From contig OX424563.1 of NCBI GenBank assembly GCA_949152475.1, positions 22,169,001-22,233,000 of the forward strand: 64,000 nt of DNA. The letters run 5' to 3'. The notes beneath the pieces were generated by a model. It saw only the letters and a program-made list of their open reading frames with translations, was not told the DNA's origin and did not search any database. This document shows positions 57,268-64,000 of this stretch, piece after piece. Positions within the stretch are counted from its first letter, which is position 1. Each line of letters starts with the position of its first letter. This DNA comes from Terebella lapidaria. Its lineage: Eukaryota > Annelida > Polychaeta > Terebellida > Terebellidae. The position numbers and the translations under genes are program-made.

Positions 57268-60200
57268 ATGAGTGACTCCGCTGAACACAAGCCGGAGTTC
57301 TTGTGGGTCCGGATGTGTGGCGTGCACTGGCCTGTTCAAAAGATCACAGAGAACACAGTTTTCAGTTACTCCGACAATGCAGAGTGAGTTCTTCAAATGC
57401 GTATCGCCAATAAAACTGAGAATGGGGGTTACCTGTGTTGAATATTTATCACCTATATATTGAACATTTATTGATCAATTCCATTATTATATTTTTACCT
57501 GGGTTGGTAAGGTTTTTGTACAAAGAATTTGCAAGAATAACGTGATCCATTACACAAAATACAGGATCCGAATCAAGCCGGAAGATATATTAAAAAAATT
57601 TGGTGAAGGTGACGACCAACACAAGATCCGTGAAAATGTGATTGGTAAGATTCCAGCCATTTAGTGTATTACGCCCTGAACATACATGTAGTGTTATCTA
57701 ATGTTTATCTTTTGTGTTTAAACTTAGTGAGATCAAATTTTGAAAATTAAACAACTTGATGTGAGTGTCCATGACTTGTGTTGTTTTTGTTGATAAATAT
57801 AATGTAGCTGTACTGAGGTACCAGTCACATGGTACATGTATCTTACTGTCATGATCGATGATAATAAATAATGATGATGAGCGATGATGTTGTTTTCATT
57901 TTCAGCAATTTTGACAAAGAAAAAAAAGAAAATACAAAGACCTGTTTCATCGAAGATTTCACTTGGGTGGAAGGTAAGTTATTGTAACTTGAATGTTTTA
58001 CCAAAGTGGTCGTCTTTGTATGGAAAATGTCTACATGTATATGAGTTTATTGCTTGCGTGTGACAAGTGTCCAACGTGTGGCCACTAAGGAGTGTCCAAG
58101 GCTTGTGTGACCAGTGTCCAAAGTTTGTGTGGCCAGTGTCCAGAGTTTGTGTGGTCAGTGTCCTAAGCTTGTGTGACCAATGTTCATGTGTGGCCACAAG
58201 GGAGTGTCCAAGGCTAGTGTGACCAATTGTGTCCAAAGTTTGTGTGGTCAGTGTCCTAAGCTTGTGTGACCTATGTTCAAGGTGTGGCCACTAAGGAGTG
58301 TCCAAGGCTTGCGTGACCAGTGTCCAAAGTTTGTGTGGTCAGTGTCCTAAGCTTGTGTGACCTATGTTCAAGGTGTGGCCACTAAGGAGTGTCCAAGGCT
58401 AGTGTGACCAGTGTCCAAAGTTTGTGTGGTCAGTGTCCTAAGCTTGTGTGACCAATGTTCAAGGTGTGGCCACAAGGGAGTGTCCAAGGCTAGTGTGACC
58501 AGTGTCCAAAGTTTGTGTGGTCAGTGTCCTAAGCTTGTGTAACTAATGTTCAAGGTGTGGCCACAAGGGAGTGTCCAAGGCTTGCGTGACCAGTGTCCAA
58601 AGTTTGTGTGGTCAGTGTCCTAAGCTTGTGTGACCAATGTCCAACGTGTGACCACTAAGGAATGTCCAAGGCTTGTGTGACCAGTGTTCAAAGTTTGTGT
58701 GGTCAGTGTCCTAAGCTTGTGTGACCAATGTTCAAGATGTGGCCACAAGGGAGTGTCCAAGATTTGTGTAACCAGTGTCCAAAGTTTGTGTGGTCAGTGT
58801 CCTAAGCTTGTGTGACCAATGTTCAAGATGTGGCCACAAGGGAGTGTCCAAGGTTTGTGTGACCAGTGTCCAAAGTTTGTGTGGTCAGTGTCCTAAGCTT
58901 GTGTGACCAATGTTCAAGATGTGGCCACAAGGGAGTGTCCAAGGTTTGTGTGACCAGTGTCCAAAGTTTGTGTGGTCAGTGTCCTAAGCTTGTGTGACCA
59001 ATGTTCAAGGTGTGGCCACTAAGGAGTGTCCAAGGCTTGTGTGACCAGTGTCCAAAGTTTGTGTGGCCAGTGTCCAAATAAAGCTTGTGTGGCGATTTTG
59101 CCCAAAGATCGCGGCAGGAGTCTTTGTAAAACACTAACCAGTATTACGGCCTAGTTTTAGATCGCTCCCGCTCGGAGCGTGCGTTGCCCAGCAACGTACT
59201 GTACTCAATCGCGCCCAGTGAACTATAACAATGGTTTGACCTAGTCTCTCCCCCCGCCTCTCAGTTCGATATATACGCGAGCATTTGGCTTGGTCTGTGA
59301 GATTGTCCCAGAGCAAGCCGAGAGGCAGGACGAGAGGCTCGCCATGAGCTTTACCTCCCTGTGTCTTGGGTAAGGCCCACGCGGGCCCTGGGGACGATTT
59401 CCATTGGGGGCCCAGGTGGGGGAGACCGTTGCTGACGCGGGAGCTCACGCTCTGTGGATCACCGGTTTCTTACCACCTGGGGTGGTGTGACACAGGCTCT
59501 GGCAGACCGTCGGGCTGGCTCAGAGTTCCATCTCTGTGACAGTGCCTTCGGCGAGGCCGGCCAGCAACATGCCCTCGTGTAGTTAAGGAGTTGGTGAGAT
59601 GCATTTGTTATGTCGTAGTGTATGACGGCCGGACTCGTTCCGGGCTGACTGTACCTGGTTGTAGTGTTCCTTAGAGTAGTGCCGGACGCCCTGTAGTGGG
59701 CGCCCGCCGAACTTTACACTTGTGTGACCTATGTCCGATGTATGGCCACTAGGAAGTGTCCAAGGCTTGTTGTGTGACCAATTTCCAAAGTTTATGTGAC
59801 ATGTGTCCAAAGCTTATGTGACTAGCATATATATGTAACTTCATTAAATGTAGACAGCTTTATTGAAAGTTTTGTCCAATATACATGTAAATTTTTGTTT
59901 TGAGATCCAATATATAAGTTTCATTGAAGATCCTATGTACTCTTACAATTTGTAGGAGCACATGCTGAAGCTAAAACAAAAATGACACGATTTGTGACCA
60001 GAGACGCCGACGCCCAACAACCAGCCGAAACAGCAGCAACAGTCATGCCAGATAGCCAAGGAGGCTTCTTGACAGAAACAGATGGTAAGACACATGCATG
60101 TACTTGTGTATTATACAAAATGTTCTGGTCAGAGCTGATGATACAAAAAGTGGATTCCAATCAGTTTCATTGAAGATCCTATGTACTCTTACAATTTGTA

Positions 60201-63200
60201 GGAGCACATGCTGAAGCTAAAACAAAAATGACACGATTTGTGACCAGAGACGCCGACGCCCAACAACCAGCCGAAACAGCAGCAACAGTCATGCCAGATA
60301 GCCAAGGAGGCTTCTTGACAGAAACAGATGGTAAGACACATGCATGTACTTGTGTATTATACAAAATGTTCTGGTCAGAGCTGATGATACAAAAAGTGGA
60401 TTCCAATCAGTTTCATTGAAGATCCTATGTACTCTTACAATTTGTAGGAGCACATGCTGAAGCTAAAACAAAAATGACACGATTTGTGACCAGAGACGCC
60501 GACGCCCAACAACCAGCCGAAACAGCAGCAACAGTCATGCCAGATAGCCAAGGAGGCTTCTTGACAGAAACAGATGGTAAGACACATGCATGTACTTGTG
60601 TATTATACAAAATGTTCTGGTCAGAGCTGATGATACAAAAAGTGGATTCCAATCAGTTTCATTGAAGATCCTATGTACTCTTACAATTTGTAGGAGCACA
60701 TGCTGAAGCTAAAACAACCGAAATGAAGCTGAAACAACCGACACATGCATGTACTTGTGTATTATACAAAATGTTCTGGTCAGAGCTGATGATACAAAAA
60801 GTGGATTCCACACTTCATCCATATATCCTTGACATTTATAGAATTCATCATTGAGCTACAGGAAAAGGTGGCGACCACAACCTCTCAGTGCGAAATTTTG
60901 ACTCTGGATACAGGAGGAGGTTTCCTTCAAGGTATGATATACTTGGTTGGTATTCTTGATCATCTGGACACAGTTTGACCTCTTCGAAAATTTGGAATAA
61001 ATATTTGTATATATTATATGTTGATGCAGAAGTCTTCACGGAGCAAGTAACCACTGGCCCACATAATGCACTGCCAACCAGAAACCTGCATGTACAGGGT
61101 AATTCAGCAACCACAGGATCACCTGACGAGGTTGTACCGCGGGATAACCAAGGCGGGTGTTCCACCAGTATCGACGGTGAGGGATGCTAACACATTTGTG
61201 TTGTGCACTAAACACAGTTCACCACCAGTAATTTTGATTATATTCACAGTACTGGTTTTATCGTTTCACTCAGCAGAATTCATCGCTGAATTGCAAGAGA
61301 AGAACAGAGATTTACAATGTCAGACTCTGACTCCGGAAACAAGTTCTTCCTCAGAAGAACAAGGTATATCATGATTGACATATACAGCTGGTTGTTGTGT
61401 TCTGCATCGGGAAATGAATTTTATATTTGTATGCTCCTTGTTACTTGCAGACCTCCTGTCTGAGAAGCAACACAAAATGGTGACCAGAGGCCCCCAGAAC
61501 GTGACGCTGATCACGGACGGGGGAATGTCGTCGACCACAGTCCCGAATTGTAAACTGGGCAAGGAGGTAGCCAAGGGAGAGACAGCAGCAAAAGTCTCAC
61601 TGGCCGATCTAGTAACTCAAGATTCCATTGACGAGGTTGTAACACTGGATAACCAAGGCGGGTGTTCCATCAGTATCGACGGTGAGGGATGCTAACGCAT
61701 TTGTGTTATTGTGCACTAAACACAGTTCACCACCAGTAATTTTGCTTATAATTCACTGTACTGATTCTATTGTTTCACTCAGCAGAATTCATCGCTGAAT
61801 TGCAAGAGAAGAACTGAGATTTACAATGTCTGACTGTTACTCCAGAAACAAGTTCTTCCTCAGAAGAACAAGGTAGATCATGATTGACATATACAGCTGG
61901 TTGTTGTGTTCTGCATCGGGAATTGAATTTTAAATTTGTATGCTCCTTGTTACTTGCAGACCTCCTGTCTGAGGAGCAACACAAAATGGTGACCAGAGGC
62001 CCCCAGAACGTGACGCTGATCACGGACCGGGAAATGTCGTCGACCACAGTCCCGAATTGTAAACTGGGCAAGGAGGTAGCCAAGGGAGAGACAGCAGCAA
62101 AAGTCTCACTGGCCGATCTAGTGACTCAAGATTCCATTGACGAGGTTGTAACACTGGATAACCAAGGCGGGTGTTCCATCAGTATCGACGGTGAGGGATG
62201 CTAACACATTTGTGTTATTGTGCACTGAACACAGTTCACCACCAGTAATTTTGCTTATAATTCACTGTACTGATTCTATTGTTTCACTCAGCAGAATTCA
62301 TCGCTGAATTGCAAGAGAAGAACAGAGATTTACAATGTCTGACTGTTACTCCAGAAACAAGTTCTTCCTCAGAAGAACAAGATATATCATGATTGACATA
62401 TACAGCTGGTTGTTGTGTTCTGCATCGGGAATTGAATTTTAAATTTGTATGCTCCTTGTTACTTGCAGACCTCCTGTCTGAGGAGCAACACAAAATGGTG
62501 ACCAGAGGCCCCCAGAACGTGACGCTGATCACGGACCGGGAAATGTCGTCGACCACAGTCCCAAATTGTAAACTGGGCAAGGAGGTAGCCAAGGGAGAGA
62601 CAGCAGCAAAAGTCTCACTGGCCGATCTAGTGACTCAAGATTCCATTGATGAAGCTGTAGATTCTAGCGTAGAGTCTTATGGAGAGAGCCCAGTTCTTCC
62701 ACACATGTCCAAACTTTATCAGAAAGAGGGCCCATCAACATCTGACTGTAGGGAAACCATGACAGATACTGTCTGCAATTTTTTTGCTGCGCGAGATGGC
62801 AACGACATAGACAATGAATCCTATTGCAGTTATGATGACAAAGATTCTGATTACCTGCCTATGGAAGAAGATCTTGCATCCTCAAGTGAGTCAAGTGATG
62901 AATCTCCGACCTGCTTTACTGGGGCATGTGAAACATCGGAAATAGCTATAGAAAATGAAGCTGGAACATCGGATCTGACATATGACAGACCTGTTGTGAC
63001 ATCTGACGTAGAGGGTGGAAAAGCAGGAAGCATGTGTGAGCCTAGCCTTGTTGATTCGAACAACAACAGTGAAGTTCCAGAAGTCAGCGATATACCCCTG
63101 GATGAATGCGAAATTGTGAGGGACAAGAACTGTCCAGGTATATATGTACGGAAAATCAAGAAGGTTGAGCTCACCAGAAATAGGAAAACAAGCAGGGTGC

Positions 63201-64000
63201 AAAATTCAGTTCATGCTTGTCTCTTTTGTCAAAAACTTGTGCAACACATTCCTGTGCACATGTCGTACAAGCATAAAGAAGAAGACCAGGTGAAGGAGGC
63301 TTTGGCGAATAAGCAAGCAAGCAAGGATATATTCGCTTTCCTACGTTCAAAGGGTGACCATATCCATAACCTTCAGGTTGTGAAATGCAAGAAAGGGGAG
63401 CTCTTGGTGCACAGGCGTCCAAAGACGGCTTTTGACCATGAGATGTATGGAACCTGCTCTAAGTGTTACGATTGGGTCATCAAAAGCAGCCTTCCAAGTC
63501 ATGTGAAAACTTGCCAGGGATATAAAGCGGGAGTCGACAGACCTCGGAAAGGAGAGCTTCTAACACAAAGCGACTTGCTGCAGGACAGAATAAAGCATTC
63601 ACCGAGTAAAACTATGAAGAAGGAAGTATTCGGTACCATGAAGAATGATCACATCAGCACAATTGCAAAGAATGATTTCCTGATCTTGCAGCTTGGAGAA
63701 TCCTGGTTACGCCGTAATGTCAGCAATGTAGTAAAACGACGCTATTATGCTTCTGAGCACATGCGGCATTGTGCACGACTGCTTTCTGCTCTTCGGGAAA
63801 AAGAATCGCAACAACCGAAGAGTGATAACACATCAAACAAAGTGGAGAGTAGCAATCCCGAGAACATGCAGAAATCTTTATGGGAGTATTTGAGACCAGC
63901 CTATTTCAGCGAAATAGTCCAAGCAGCACTCGACACAGCTGCGCTAGATGACGAAGAAGAGCTAAAGAGCCCAAGTAACGCTATAAAGATCAAATATGAT
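57268..64000 (+). CDS. Multi-exon gene with possible PWWP-like start, repeated phase-1 exons and long Cys/His last exon (incomplete at window end)
   Basis: Predicted exons: 57268-57383, 57565-57644, 57906-57973, 59956-60084 (repeated at 60202-60330 and 60448-60576), 60842-60931, 61030-61176, then pairs 61277-61363/61451-61681, 61786-61872/61960-62190 and 62295-62381/62469 to the window end. The first exons encode FLWVRMCGVHWPVQKI followed by IRIKPEDILKKFG, which resembles a PWWP-type chromatin-binding fold. The middle exons are short, begin and end in phase 1, and are paralogous to one another. The last exon is open for over 500 codons: an acidic, Ser-rich part, then CLFC...HIPVHMSYKH and CSKC...HVKTC, both zinc-binding-like. 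A helical region follows with RRYYASEHMRHCARLLSAL and LWEYLRPAYF. This C-terminal layout recalls a widespread uncharacterised animal family. Exon 3 ends in phase 0 while the next needs phase 1, so at least one exon is unplaced. Function unknown. Confidence 0.65.
58030..59820. repeat. Intronic minisatellite, ~91-bp higher-order unit
   Basis: Units combine GTGTGACCAGTGTCCAAAG, GTGTGGTCAGTGTCCTAAG and GTGTGGCCACAAGGGAGTG phrases. The marker TCCTAAGCTTGTG recurs every ~91-93 bases (e.g. 58161, 58254, 58345, 58436). The array is split by the solo LTR at 59088-59718 and resumes after it. Confidence 0.9.
59088..59718 (+). mobile_element. Solo LTR of a related Ty3/gypsy subfamily
   Basis: 631 bp starting TGTGGCGATTTTGCCC and ending GAACTTTACA, the same termini as the full elements but in the opposite orientation, with diverged interior. 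Exact target duplication CTTG at 59084-59087 and 59719-59722. A TATA-like GATATATACG lies near 59270 and a GTTGCCCAGCAAC dyad at 59183-59195. The element body was lost, presumably by LTR-LTR recombination. Confidence 0.92.
59920..60840 (+). repeat. 246-bp exon-containing tandem repeat (three full copies plus a partial)
   Basis: Three units with period 246 read as identical, each with an acceptor TTTGTAG, a 129-base exon (GAHAEAK ... DSQGGFLTETDG) and a GTAAGA donor. A fourth unit at 60694 keeps the acceptor and first codons but lost most of the exon and the donor. The 129-base exon is phase 1 at both ends, so any copy number keeps the frame. Confidence 0.9.
61180..62660 (+). repeat. 509-bp exon-pair tandem repeat (three copies)
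   Basis: Exon A (87 bases, FIAELQEKNRDLQ) and exon B (231 bases, HKMVTRGPQNV ... QGGCSISIDG) recur at 61277/61451, 61786/61960 and 62295/62469, period 509. Copy 2 of exon A has an in-frame TGA (61815-61817). Copy 3 of exon A has lost its donor (AT instead of GT at 62382-62383). The third exon B continues into the long final exon. Confidence 0.9.

Noticed and set aside
58030..59080. CRISPR-like regular repeats
   Set aside because: Eukaryotic tandem minisatellite with no unique spacers.

Overview
The window is eukaryotic, from a repeat-rich and AT-rich animal genome, most likely a marine invertebrate. Genes are split by GT-AG introns. There is a quiver/sleepless-type Ly6 gene family, LINE and Ty3/gypsy remnants, MITEs and many minisatellites. 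No RNA gene, CRISPR array or prokaryotic operon was seen. The species cannot be named from the sequence.

Layout. (1) 1-15.7 kb: a small tandem cluster of two-exon Ly6/three-finger genes on the minus strand. The middle copy (7176-9305) is intact. It is flanked by two pseudogene copies that lie inside a ~4-kb segmental duplication (about 1.60-5.40 and 11.66-15.66 kb). (2) 15.9-19.7 kb: small mobile elements. These are a foldback element filled with an orientation-switching 21-bp palindromic minisatellite, a LINE fragment, a second orientation-switching array and a 609-bp MITE. (3) 20.5-45.65 kb: a 20-bp minisatellite split by a long-inverted-repeat (foldback-like) element of about 20.4 kb. That element carries a nested 14,960-bp Ty3/gypsy LTR retrotransposon (22404-37363). 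(4) 46.68-55.05 kb: a second, internally deleted copy of the same retrotransposon with a clean GTTA target duplication. (5) 55.6-56.9 kb: a third minisatellite block and a 186-bp perfect palindrome. (6) 57.3-64.0 kb (window edge): a plus-strand multi-exon gene with a possible PWWP-like start, repeated phase-1 exon cassettes, and a long Cys/His-containing last exon. One intron holds a 91-bp-period minisatellite interrupted by a solo LTR of the same retrotransposon superfamily.

The retrotransposon is the richest object. Copy 1 has two 735-bp LTRs that I read as identical, a primer-binding site that fits tRNA-His, and gag with a CCHC knuckle. Its pol (PR-RT-RNase H-IN) is joined to gag by a textbook -1 frameshift signal: GGGAAAC directly before the gag stop, a 5-nt spacer, then a 7-bp GC stem, all conserved in copy 2. 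About 5.9 kb of extra sequence follows pol before the 3' LTR. It encodes two overlapping accessory proteins, one with a C2H2-like finger pair and one with a coiled coil. Copy 1 also carries an in-frame 207-bp duplication in RNase H and a chimeric gag/protease duplication. Copy 2 has a foldback insertion and lost most of the accessory region. These look like reverse-transcription template-switch products.
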